NCBI GenBank assembly: GCA_905199135.1
Contig: CAJKFC010000013.1
Location: 1 to 27,292 of the forward strand
DNA from: an uncultured Eubacteriales bacterium
GTDB lineage: Bacteria; Bacillota; Clostridia; Oscillospirales; Butyricicoccaceae
Direction of reading: 5' to 3'
DNA length: 27,292 bases
Below the pieces are notes generated by a model. It did no database searches and was not told the DNA's origin. It saw only the letters and a list, made by a program, of their open reading frames with translations. Both the position numbers and the translations under genes were made by a program. Below, piece after piece: positions 15,369 through 22,682 of the stretch (positions are counted from its first letter, which is position 1; each line of letters opens with the position of its first letter).

Positions 15369-15485
15369 TCAATCGCTGAATCTGTATTTAAGTCTTTTTA
15401 TGAGGATCGTTTTGATATAGATACACGACAAAGATACTGCACATGCGATTGCGACGGCCGCCAAAAGATATGTATAGTTATCCAT
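15369..15485 (-). CDS. Unrecognised 38-residue single-span membrane peptide
   Basis: This short frame encodes 38 residues. MDNYTY is followed by a hydrophobic span (about residues 7-29, LLAAVAIACAVSLSCIYI and onwards) and a basic end, KRLKYRFSD. GGAGAG-type ribosome binding sequence (AGGAG eight bases before the ATG) is strong. A perfect sigma-A promoter lies about 100 bases upstream, and the trmD terminator closes the transcript, so it looks like a stand-alone gene. It is predicted to be a one-helix membrane peptide with the basic tail in the cytoplasm. The size and shape recall type I toxins and small membrane regulators, but I recognise no family and claim no function. I found no convincing antisense promoter that would support a toxin-antitoxin pair. 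Confidence 0.65.
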   Translation of the reverse strand: MDNYTYLLAAVAIACAVSLSCIYIKTILIKRLKYRFSD

Positions 15486-15513
15486 TTTGCACTCTCCTCT
15501 CTTTTTACCAGGT

Positions 15514-15531
15514 AGTTAGTTTTGTCTAACT
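15514..15531 (-). other. Second leader hairpin of the 38-residue peptide gene
   Basis: AGTTAG and CTAACT arms with a 6-base loop lie about 30 bases before the peptide start, upstream of its ribosome site. It forms part of a roughly 90-base leader. Confidence 0.45.
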
Positions 15532-15547
15532 TAATTGTTTACAGAAA

Positions 15548-15568
15548 GCCGACTCTGACAAAGTCGGC
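15548..15568 (-). other. First leader hairpin of the 38-residue peptide gene
   Basis: A GC-rich perfect 7-base stem (GCCGACT with AGTCGGC) and a 7-base loop lie just after the predicted transcription start. The following T content is modest, so it is more likely a stabilising 5' hairpin than a terminator, though a weak attenuator is possible. Confidence 0.5.
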
Positions 15569-15582
15569 CTCTTTATGTCTAT

Positions 15583-15611
15583 ATTATACTTTTTTAATCT
15601 GTTTTTGTCAA
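15583..15611 (-). promoter_or_regulatory. Perfect-consensus sigma-A promoter of the 38-residue peptide gene
   Basis: On the minus strand TTGACA (15606-15611) and TATAAT (15583-15588) match the consensus exactly at a 17-base spacing. Transcription should begin near 15576. Only the short peptide frame lies downstream before the terminator. Confidence 0.9.
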
Positions 15612-15668
15612 TATATTTTGTTTAGATATTGGGCAGTAAGGATTTACAGTCTGTATCTGTCTGCAAAA

Positions 15669-15702
15669 AAGCATCGGAAAATCTTAAGATTTTCCGATGC
15701 TT
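15669..15702 (-). terminator. Rho-independent terminator of the class A PBP gene
   Basis: A perfect 34-base palindrome (17-base arms, core AAGCATCGG/CCGATGCTT) lies seven bases after the PBP stop. It is followed on the minus strand by a run of six T. The opposite strand lacks a T run, so it works for the PBP transcript. Confidence 0.93.
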
Positions 15703-15708
15703 AGGATG

Positions 15709-18198
15709 CTATTCGGTTGTTCCGGAGCTCTCCGATGAGCTTTCGGTCGACTCACTGCCCTCTCCGCTTTCAGAGGTATCCTCTGTCTCGCCTTCCGAGG
15801 TGGATTCTCCCTCGCTTGTATCTTCGGTGTTCTCGGTATTTTCAGTCGGGTTATTGGCGTCGTTTTCAGCGGTATGAATATCGCAGATTCCCACTCCTCC
15901 TTCAGGCGGATACCCGCTCTCGGGTATATACTGCAGAACATATTGCTGATCTCTCAAGACAACTCCCGGTGCTGCAAAGGATCTCTTCAAATCGAGTATT
16001 CCTATCTCTTGGAGATTTTCCTGATTACAATATTCATTGGCCACCATATTGGTCTCGGGATCTATCTTTACCGAAACATGACATGTACATGTCCCCTTCG
16101 GTATATCTTCCGGCGCCAGCTTTACTGTTGTCACCCTCGAGCCTCGGAGCTCGTTAGAGCACCACTCATTGGGTCTCAGCCCGCTGTCCATACAGATAGA
16201 AACCGACTGAAGCTCTACGCTCTCTTCAAAATCTCTGTTGGGCAGAGGCTCGTGTACAGGCTCCATGACCTTTTTCCATATGGCCAAAGCCGGGTTGGTT
16301 CCTCCTACGCCTGTTATAGCCTGAGGAGTATCGTATCCGAACCAGACAACACCTGTATAATATGGAGTAAATCCGACAAACCAACGATCTTTATCGTCGT
16401 TTGTGGTACCTGTCTTTGCAGCCACTTCAATTCCGGGAAGAGCTGCCTGACGGCCTGTTCCCTCATATCCTGTAACGACATTTTTAAGCATTTCCAGTAT
16501 ATATGTCGATGTTTTCTCGCTCATTGCCACATGAGATTCGGGGGTATTGTCCAGTATAAGCTCTCCGTTGGAGTCATACACCTTGGTATAGACAACAGGC
16601 TCAGTATATACACCGTTATTTGTAAAAGCCGAATACGCCGCCGCCATTTCCATAACGGTTACACCGTCGGTAAGACCGCCCATGGCAAGGGGGCTGTAAT
16701 CTATATCCGTGTAAGTATGTGTATTTCCCTTTTTATCCACCTCGGTACGGCTCTCTACGAGGGACTCGAGACCGAGATTGATGTGGGCAAAGTCAAATGC
16801 CTTCTGCAAGCCCGTCTGCTGAAGAATCTGTACGGGTACCGGGTTGTTAGATATCTCGACGGCCTTCATCATAGTGATCTGGCCTCTGTAATAGTTGTAA
16901 TAGTTCTTAGGCCATCCCGAGCTTCTTATCTCAAAGTTTACGGGCGCATCTGTCATTACAGTGGCAGGAGTTATGATTCCGTATTCAAGAGCAGGAGCAT
17001 ATACCGTAAGAGGCTTTATGGACGAACCGGGTGAACGCTTTGTCCTTGTCGCCCTGTTAAGCACGAGGGCTCCCTCCTTCTCACCTCTTCCGCCGTACAT
17101 AGCGACTACATGACCTGTATACGGATCGGTGATTATCATGGAAGCCTCAGGCATCTTTCCGTCGCTGCCCAAAACTCCGGGGAGGTTTTCCTCATCCTGG
17201 AATACGGCATCCATCTTTGCCTGCACTTCAGGATCTATTGTAGCGATTATCTTAAATCCGCCGGTATATATGAGATGAGATGCCGTGTCATAGCTGTATC
17301 CCTTCTCTTCCATAAGATCGTCTATAACGCTTCTGACAACCTCGTCGACGAAGTAAGACTGTATGGCGGTATCCTGTACCTTGGTGCCGTTTTCCGTCGA
17401 CACATCGGCCATTCGCGCCTCGTCATATTCTGTCTGAGAAATCTTTCCGTTCTCAAGCATTGTGTATAGAACCGTCTCTCTTCTCTCCTTGTTGAATTCG
17501 GGGAAACGGATTATATCATATTTATATGGATTTTTTGATATTCCCGCTATCGCCGCGCATTCAACCAGCGACAGTTCATCAAGTTCTTTTCCGAAATATG
17601 TCTGGGCGGCAGCTCTTACGCCGTGGGCACCCTGACCGAGATATATTGTATTTAGATAGAGCTCCAATATATCTTCCTTTTCATATTTCTTCTCCAGCTC
17701 GAGAGCTCTCATTATCTCCTGAATCTTTCTCTTTACCGAAGTCTCATTGTCTCCGGTAAGATTCTTTATGAGCTGCTGAGTAATGGTGGAACCGCCGCCG
17801 AAATTATCCCTTATGGGGATAATATAGTTGACCATAGCGCCTATCGTTCTCTTCCAGTCGACACCGTTATGTTCATAGAACCTCGAGTCCTCGACGGATA
17901 TATAGGCGTCTATAAGGGTCTGAGGAATATCCTCATAGTCAACCCAAACGCGGTTTTCGGTTCCGTGGAGCTCCTCAAGCTGAACCTCTTCTCCCGTGTT
18001 CTTATCGATATAATAGACAAAGCTTGTAAAATTGAGTCTGAAATCATCCAGACTTATATCGATATCGGGGCTTATATAAAACTTTACATAAGCCAATGCA
18101 GTGGCAAGACATATTGTCGCCGTAGTAATTCCTATCAGAAACAGCGTCAAAAGCACCATGCCTATTTTTGAGGCTGCACCTTTTTTCTTTCTACTCAA
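15709..18198 (-). CDS. pbpA: Class A penicillin-binding protein (PBP1, transglycosylase/transpeptidase)
   Basis: The 829-residue bifunctional enzyme polymerises and crosslinks peptidoglycan outside the membrane. A basic N-terminus and one membrane span (about 12-38) anchor it. The GT51 domain shows EDSRFYEH with Glu103, GGSTITQQ (135-142) and ALELEKKYEKEDILELYLN. The transpeptidase domain has SSIK with nucleophile Ser392, SNN (450-452) and KTGT (595-598). A cysteine-containing segment follows (about 674-745). The last 40-odd residues are a Ser/Thr/Glu/Gly-rich disordered tail. The start is TTG with GAGG about nine bases upstream. It is monocistronic, with its own promoter and a strong terminator. 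The symbol is generic; ponA would be equally apt. Confidence 0.95.
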   Translation of the reverse strand: MSRKKKGAASKIGMVLLTLFLIGITTATICLATALAYVKFYISPDIDISLDDFRLNFTSFVYYIDKNTGEEVQLEELHGTENRVWVDYEDIPQTLIDAYISVEDSRFYEHNGVDWKRTIGAMVNYIIPIRDNFGGGSTITQQLIKNLTGDNETSVKRKIQEIMRALELEKKYEKEDILELYLNTIYLGQGAHGVRAAAQTYFGKELDELSLVECAAIAGISKNPYKYDIIRFPEFNKERRETVLYTMLENGKISQTEYDEARMADVSTENGTKVQDTAIQSYFVDEVVRSVIDDLMEEKGYSYDTASHLIYTGGFKIIATIDPEVQAKMDAVFQDEENLPGVLGSDGKMPEASMIITDPYTGHVVAMYGGRGEKEGALVLNRATRTKRSPGSSIKPLTVYAPALEYGIITPATVMTDAPVNFEIRSSGWPKNYYNYYRGQITMMKAVEISNNPVPVQILQQTGLQKAFDFAHINLGLESLVESRTEVDKKGNTHTYTDIDYSPLAMGGLTDGVTVMEMAAAYSAFTNNGVYTEPVVYTKVYDSNGELILDNTPESHVAMSEKTSTYILEMLKNVVTGYEGTGRQAALPGIEVAAKTGTTNDDKDRWFVGFTPYYTGVVWFGYDTPQAITGVGGTNPALAIWKKVMEPVHEPLPNRDFEESVELQSVSICMDSGLRPNEWCSNELRGSRVTTVKLAPEDIPKGTCTCHVSVKIDPETNMVANEYCNQENLQEIGILDLKRSFAAPGVVLRDQQYVLQYIPESGYPPEGGVGICDIHTAENDANNPTENTENTEDTSEGESTSEGETEDTSESGEGSESTESSSESSGTTE

Positions 18199-18251
18199 TT
18201 TTATAACCTCTTCTGTTTTTCAATTTATTTAGCCGAAAAACCATTTTCATT

Positions 18252-18281
18252 ATTATATCATATATCACACATGAATTGCAA
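18252..18281 (-). promoter_or_regulatory. Promoter of the class A PBP gene
   Basis: On the minus strand a consensus TATAAT (18252-18257) is separated by 18 bases from TTGCAA (18276-18281). Transcription would begin about 50 bases before the TTG start. Confidence 0.6.
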
Positions 18282-18342
18282 GCCTTGAATAATGTGGCGA
18301 TATTTGGTAAAAATAACTATAAAAAATTAACAAGGAGCGACT

Positions 18343-18708
18343 ATGAAATCTTCTTTTAAAATCCCCGCCCTGTTCGCAGGCGTTTTTGCCGCCTTTTTTA
18401 TGGTTATTATGGTTATTTCAAACGAAAAATCACAGCCTGTATCGGCGGTACCTCTCGTATCCACCCATGAATCAAAAGCCACGGAGAGCACATCTCAGGC
18501 CGAAACCGTTTCTTCTCACATGTATCTTGCCCAAATTCGCGAGGACGACCTTGTGATATTTGAGCTGCCAGACACAGAAAACCCCATATATATCTCCGAC
18601 ATTTCGGTGGCATCTCTCACTAAAACCGACTATGAAAAGCTAAAAGACGGGATATATCTCGACACCAAGGCCGAAATGTCCCATCTTTTAGAGGATTTTG
18701 AGAGTTAA
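18343..18708 (+). CDS. Small secreted or membrane-anchored protein with a BofC C-terminal-like domain
   Basis: The 121-residue product has an N-terminal hydrophobic segment (about 8-27), then a Ser/Thr/Glu-rich linker to about residue 58. Residues 59-121 read like the BofC C-terminal domain of Clostridia: a beta-rich YLAQIREDDLVIFELP, then ISDISVASLTKTDYEKLKDG and the closing LLEDFES. In Bacillus, BofC is a forespore protein that restrains SpoIVB signalling. Short proteins with only this domain are common in Clostridia and their role is not established. AAGGAGCG lies six bases before the ATG. The stop codon overlaps the convergent deacetylase stop. The match is from memory of the pattern, so it is moderate. 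Confidence 0.75.
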   Translation: MKSSFKIPALFAGVFAAFFMVIMVISNEKSQPVSAVPLVSTHESKATESTSQAETVSSHMYLAQIREDDLVIFELPDTENPIYISDISVASLTKTDYEKLKDGIYLDTKAEMSHLLEDFES

Positions 18709-20096
18709 TCGTATTTTGGTCTGTCTGGGTCGAGAATCAGGGACACATCAAACATGTTTCCTATCTTGTTGCCCTTCATGGCTATGCCGTCGATATTTCT
18801 GCGCTGCATCAAAACACTTCCGTCATAAAATCTTAAATACGGCTCGCGGCTCTGAACACCGCAGAACATTTTGAATCCGTTCTGCTCTATGTACTTGTGT
18901 TTCGGGTCATCGACATCTATAAGCTCTCCATAAGGATATATGTAGACATCGGTCTCGCCCACTATCGGCACCACTTCTTTTATCCATAGATCGTTGTCTC
19001 TGCAAAGTTTTTCATAACTCTGTTTGGAGGGCGAGCCGTGACCGTAGCTGTGAGACGCAAAGGACCACCCCGTGCTTTTGAGATGATCGGCCATCTCCTT
19101 GGCTTTTTTGAAGTTTTCCTGATAATCGGGCGACTCGGTCTCATGAGTGGGAAATCCCAAAGTACCGTTATAGCCTGTCGAGGCGATTATACCCTTTGCA
19201 CCTCCGAAAGAAAAATCCGGGTGTTCTTTGACAAATCTGTCAAGTATGGGCACTATGGCATTGTCGTCCGATATGTCCCTCGTACCGTCGGGTCTGTCGG
19301 AATAAGTGACTATTCTTCCATCCTGTATCATAAAACCGTGAGCCATTCCGTGCTCTTTCATATAATCATAAAAATTGAGATCGTCGATGGATATCACCAC
19401 AGGCTTTTTGCCTTCTGGCAGCATCAGCTTGCTTTTTGTAACAGAGCCATCCTCCCCCACATCATATATAAGTCCTATATCTATCAGAATATAGTTGTTC
19501 TCATATAGCTGTCTTATGACTTCCTTAAACTCGGGCACCGTCGTAAAATAATCGTCAAGACCCTTTTCCTGATAATCTCCGTCAAAAGCCAGTTCTTTAT
19601 AGGCTATAAGGGGATGGAAAAATATGTGCTCTACGGGGCCTTGATACTCGGTAAGCGTCGAGTAGCTTTTGCAGTTTTGCAAAAGCTTTTCACTTTCTTC
19701 GCTGACTGTAAATCCAAAGGAGGGCGGCACATCCGACTTAAAACTTTCCAAAACGGCCGCCGCCTTTTGATAGTCGTAAGCTCTGATGTGCACTATGGCC
19801 TCGTCATAGGCTGCTTTCTGTTTATTTTCAAGGGCTGTAAACAATATCGGCTTTACATCTTCCCCTATGGTATCGAGTTCCTTTGCCGCGGCTATCACGG
19901 CGTCGTCATCACCGCTTTGAAGTATTTCTTCAAGACTTTGTTGTTCTTCCGTACTCTCTTTGAGATTTTCCTCATTTTGTCCGCTCCAAAGACGGGCCGC
20001 AAACGGCAAGCTCTCCTTAATAAAGCAGACAATCGATACAGCAAGTACGCATAGCGCCAAACTGAAAACAATCTTCCTCTTCATAGCCACCCCCAT
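18705..20096 (-). CDS. Polysaccharide deacetylase family (NodB-like) protein, exported
   Basis: The 463-residue product has an N-terminal signal or anchor (MKRKIVFSLALCVLAVSIVCF) and a charged helical linker (about 40-140). A carbohydrate esterase 4 fold follows. Metal-binding candidates are the Asp pair in VVISIDDLNFYDYM and the histidines of SHSYGHGS; PYGE and HETESPDY are further landmarks. CE4 enzymes remove acetyl groups from cell-wall or exopolysaccharide sugars outside the membrane. This long form, with the HPLIAYKELAFDGDYQ region before the fold, is a clostridial type whose substrate is unknown. Two starts are possible: ATG at 20096, or ATG at 20084, which gives a cleaner signal peptide and has GGGGGTGG before it. 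It follows the nucleotidyltransferase by five bases. Confidence 0.85.
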   Translation of the reverse strand: MGVAMKRKIVFSLALCVLAVSIVCFIKESLPFAARLWSGQNEENLKESTEEQQSLEEILQSGDDDAVIAAAKELDTIGEDVKPILFTALENKQKAAYDEAIVHIRAYDYQKAAAVLESFKSDVPPSFGFTVSEESEKLLQNCKSYSTLTEYQGPVEHIFFHPLIAYKELAFDGDYQEKGLDDYFTTVPEFKEVIRQLYENNYILIDIGLIYDVGEDGSVTKSKLMLPEGKKPVVISIDDLNFYDYMKEHGMAHGFMIQDGRIVTYSDRPDGTRDISDDNAIVPILDRFVKEHPDFSFGGAKGIIASTGYNGTLGFPTHETESPDYQENFKKAKEMADHLKSTGWSFASHSYGHGSPSKQSYEKLCRDNDLWIKEVVPIVGETDVYIYPYGELIDVDDPKHKYIEQNGFKMFCGVQSREPYLRFYDGSVLMQRRNIDGIAMKGNKIGNMFDVSLILDPDRPKYD

Positions 20097-20101
20097 AAAG
20101 G

Positions 20102-21010
20102 CTATCTCAACGGCGGATATTTACCCTCATTATGCATTTTTGTAAGAGCCTCTGTCACCGACTGCTTGTCCTCGGCATATGTCACACCGTACCACCTGTC
20201 CTCGCTCTGAAGCACCGTAACCTCGGCTTTACCCTCTTTTACCGCGTTGTCAACGGCAGAAGGCAGATAGTATTCGGCCTTTTCACGATTTTCGAAAAGG
20301 TTTTCCAGGAACTTTACAAAGCCCTTCTGCATATAGTCGATCATGTCTTTGGTAAAGCCCCAGACATTCATCGAGACAGGTGTATCACCCGAAATTGCGG
20401 TGTAATTTACTCCGTCCTCGGAATACTCTCCGTCTCCGCCCTCCGTCTTTCTTATACTTGTCCTCTCGGTGACAGATACAAGCTTTCCGTTTTCCACATT
20501 ACATACTCCGCGGGAAACCGTTCCGTTTTCCGTAAGAGTATTTTTGAGGACATAAGCCACCATGCACAGCTCCATTTTGTCTGCGCTCTCCCTGTTCTTT
20601 GAAAGGAAGTCATAAAGCTTTTTATAGCAGTCCTTTCCATAGTAGTCATCGGCGTTGATTATACCGAAATTGCCGTCTATGCAAGGTCTTGCGCACATGA
20701 CCGCATGGGCTGTTCCCCAGGGTTTTTTCCTGTTTTCGGGCACTTCAAAGCCGTCGGGCAGTATGTCGAGAGCTTGAATTGCATATTTTACCTGCATCTT
20801 CTCCTCTGTCTTTTTTCCGATGACCTCTCTGAAGGTGTCGTACATCTCCTCTTTTATTACGAATACCACCTTACGGAAGCCCGCCTCATAGGCGTCATGC
20901 AGAGAATAGTCTATTATTATTTCGCCGTGAGGACCCAGCGGAGATATCTGTTTAAGTCCTCCGAATCTGCTTCCCATGCCGGCGGCAAGTATTACGAGTG
21001 TAGGTTCCAT
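20102..21010 (-). CDS. Sugar-phosphate nucleotidyltransferase family protein
   Basis: The 302-residue product begins LVILAAGMGSRFGGLKQ, the NTP-binding signature of nucleotidyltransferases that make NDP-sugars or activated alcohols. INADDYYG (118-125) supplies the metal-binding acidic motif, and KPWGTAHAVM is the typical central motif. It lacks a C-terminal hexapeptide-repeat domain, so it is not GlmU-like. The substrate cannot be inferred. AGAGGTG lies about six bases before the ATG at 21010. Together with the downstream deacetylase it may form a two-gene unit for a surface polysaccharide, an inference from adjacency only. Confidence 0.9.
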   Translation of the reverse strand: MEPTLVILAAGMGSRFGGLKQISPLGPHGEIIIDYSLHDAYEAGFRKVVFVIKEEMYDTFREVIGKKTEEKMQVKYAIQALDILPDGFEVPENRKKPWGTAHAVMCARPCIDGNFGIINADDYYGKDCYKKLYDFLSKNRESADKMELCMVAYVLKNTLTENGTVSRGVCNVENGKLVSVTERTSIRKTEGGDGEYSEDGVNYTAISGDTPVSMNVWGFTKDMIDYMQKGFVKFLENLFENREKAEYYLPSAVDNAVKEGKAEVTVLQSEDRWYGVTYAEDKQSVTEALTKMHNEGKYPPLR

Positions 21011-21095
21011 TTCACACCTCTTGAATATTTTATTTGATACCTTGATATTACCATATCCGACTTGAATTTACAAGTTTTTTTGCATACAAATAAAA

Positions 21096-21119
21096 AAGAC
21101 GGCGCAGATACGCCGCCTT
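21096..21119 (-). terminator. Rho-independent terminator after the ychF-linked membrane protein gene
   Basis: A 9-base stem with a GGCG/CGCC core (one G-T pair) and a 6-base loop lies three bases past the stop codon. It is followed on the minus strand by a T run. Confidence 0.88.
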
Positions 21120-21122
21120 ATG

Positions 21123-21317
21123 CTATGCTTCAAATCTTCCTTTTTTGGACGATCTCTTTTTTCCGCGTCGTCCTGTCGACCCGAACACGACAAAAATCCC
21201 CACCGCAAGACACATCATGGCGATGCCGAAATAGGCTTTATGCCCTGATATCATAGCTGTGACCGCGAACACCGCCGCCGCAACAAAGAAAATTATACCG
21301 GAAATTTTTGCAGACAT
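21123..21317 (-). CDS. Small two-helix membrane protein
   Basis: This 64-residue protein has two hydrophobic segments (about 5-24 and 29-46) and a strongly basic C-terminus (GRRGKKRSSKKGRFEA), consistent with both ends in the cytoplasm. I recognise no family. A good ribosome site (AAAGGAG a few bases before the ATG) and the terminator right after the stop support a real gene. It starts 18 bases after the ychF stop on the same strand, so it is cotranscribed with ychF. Confidence 0.75.
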   Translation of the reverse strand: MSAKISGIIFFVAAAVFAVTAMISGHKAYFGIAMMCLAVGIFVVFGSTGRRGKKRSSKKGRFEA

Positions 21318-21335
21318 TTTCTCTCCTTTCGGAAA

Positions 21336-22430
21336 TCAGACATTGAAACGGAACAGAACAACATCGCCGTCTTTAAAGACATAGTCCTTGCCCTCACTTC
21401 TGACAAGTCCCTGCTCCTTTGCCGCCGTCATCGAGCCGCACTCCATAAGCTTGTCATATGCTATAACCTCGGCTCTGATAAATCCGCGCTCAAAGTCACT
21501 GTGTATCTTTCCCGCAGCCTGAGGAGCCTTTGTTCCGTTCTTTATCGTCCAGGCTCTGACCTCCTGCTCTCCAGCCGTAAGGAAGGAGATGAGGCCCAAA
21601 AGGCTGTAACATTTATTTATAAGTCTGTCGAGACCCGACTCCTCAAAGCCCATATCGGAGAGGAATATCTCCTTCTCCTCGCTGCTCATCTCGGAAATCT
21701 CCGACTCAAGCCTTGCGCATATGGGAAGCACATCGGAGCCCTCGCTGTCGGCAATTTTCTTGACCTGCTGATACATCTCGTTGCTGTGGTAGTCGCCTGC
21801 GAAATCGTTTTCGTTCATGTTGGCGGCATAGAGCACAGGCTTATAGGACAGAAGATCTATCGTCTCTATGATTTCTCTCTGCTCGTCGGTGCACTCAAAG
21901 GAACGAGCCGTCTTGCCCTCCTCAAGATGGGCCATAAGAGCATTTATCGTGTCGAGCTCAAACTGCAATGTCTTGTCGCCTTTGAGGGCTTTTGTTGTCT
22001 TGTCCCTTCTTCTCTCGAGGATTTCCATGTCGGAAAGCACAAGCTCAAGATTTATGGTCTCTATGTCTCTTTCGGGCGATACAGAGCCTTCAACATGAAT
22101 TATGTTGGGGTCGTCAAAGCATCTAACCACATGGACTATGACATCGACCTGTCTTATGTGGGACAGAAATTTATTTCCCAGGCCCTCACCCTTGGAGGCT
22201 CCCTTTACAAGTCCCGCAATATCGACAAACTCCAAAACAGCGGGAGTCACCTTTCGGGAATTATACATCTTTTCCAAAGCGGTCAGCCTTTTGTCGGGAA
22301 CAGCCACTATGCCCACATTCGGCTCTATCGTACAGAACGGATAGTTCTCGCTCTGAGCCTTGAGATTTGTAAGGGCGTTGAACAGCGTACTTTTTCCCAC
22401 ATTGGGCAGACCTACGATACCAAGTTTCAT
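21336..22430 (-). CDS. ychF: Ribosome-binding ATPase YchF
   Basis: The 364-residue Obg-family protein hydrolyses ATP rather than GTP and associates with ribosomes. The P-loop is GLPNVGKS (7-14). YPFCTIEPNVGIVAVPD is the family switch I region, and DIAGLVKGASKGEGLGNKFL is switch II. NMNE replaces the usual NKxD, which fits ATP specificity. The C-terminal TGS domain carries KAPQAAGKIHSDFERGFIRAEV. The ribosome site is weak (GAGAG about ten bases before the ATG). It is the first gene of a two-gene unit with the 64-residue membrane protein and diverges from the two-component system. Confidence 0.97.
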   Translation of the reverse strand: MKLGIVGLPNVGKSTLFNALTNLKAQSENYPFCTIEPNVGIVAVPDKRLTALEKMYNSRKVTPAVLEFVDIAGLVKGASKGEGLGNKFLSHIRQVDVIVHVVRCFDDPNIIHVEGSVSPERDIETINLELVLSDMEILERRRDKTTKALKGDKTLQFELDTINALMAHLEEGKTARSFECTDEQREIIETIDLLSYKPVLYAANMNENDFAGDYHSNEMYQQVKKIADSEGSDVLPICARLESEISEMSSEEKEIFLSDMGFEESGLDRLINKCYSLLGLISFLTAGEQEVRAWTIKNGTKAPQAAGKIHSDFERGFIRAEVIAYDKLMECGSMTAAKEQGLVRSEGKDYVFKDGDVVLFRFNV

Positions 22431-22466
22431 ATATAAAACTCTCTTTCCACATTATATTTCACCAAT

Positions 22467-22495
22467 ATTATAGACCATTTTGCGTAAAATGTAAA
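22467..22495 (-). promoter_or_regulatory. Promoter of the ychF operon
   Basis: On the minus strand TATAAT (22467-22472) lies 17 bases from TTTACA (22490-22495), which matches five of six consensus bases. Transcription would start about 30 bases before the ychF ATG. Confidence 0.75.
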
Positions 22496-22589
22496 GGTAT
22501 ATGCATCTGTAATATTTAAATTTAAAACTGTCTGTGTTAAAATCCCATATTTCCTAAAAATCTTTTTTTGCATTTTTTGTGCAATTTGT

Positions 22590-22616
22590 AAAATTCATAT
22601 TTTTTTGATGAATTTT
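22590..22616 (+). promoter_or_regulatory. Palindrome upstream of the response-regulator promoter
   Basis: Nine-base arms, AAAATTCAT (22590-22598) and ATGAATTTT (22608-22616), flank a T-rich 9-base spacer. They occupy roughly -53 to -27 relative to the predicted start, where an activator or repressor could sit. Confidence 0.45.
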
Positions 22617-22620
22617 TTTG

Positions 22621-22642
22621 TTGTTTATTGTATAATAAACAA
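22621..22642 (+). promoter_or_regulatory. Palindrome covering the -10 element of the two-component operon
   Basis: Perfect 9-base arms, TTGTTTATT (22621-22629) and AATAAACAA (22634-22642), flank GTAT. The palindrome contains the only good -10 element, TATAAT (22631-22636). No good -35 lies at 16-18 bases, so the promoter probably needs help or is repressor-controlled. Confidence 0.55.
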
Positions 22643-22682
22643 TAGTGATTTTTCGCGATTATCTGACACAAGGAGGATATAT

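Noticed and set aside
15369..15611. Type I toxin-antitoxin locus
   Set aside because: The peptide shape fits, but I found no convincing promoter for an antisense RNA, so the call is not made.
15874..17034. 386-residue open frame on the plus strand across the PBP gene
   Set aside because: Despite its length it is antisense to the transpeptidase domain and its composition is that of a mirrored frame.
21501..22436. 311-residue open frame on the plus strand across ychF
   Set aside because: Antisense to highly conserved YchF sequence; no start signal.
22605..22682. Longer N-terminus for the response regulator
   Set aside because: It would begin inside the promoter palindromes. The ATG at 22683 has a perfect ribosome site and a typical receiver start.
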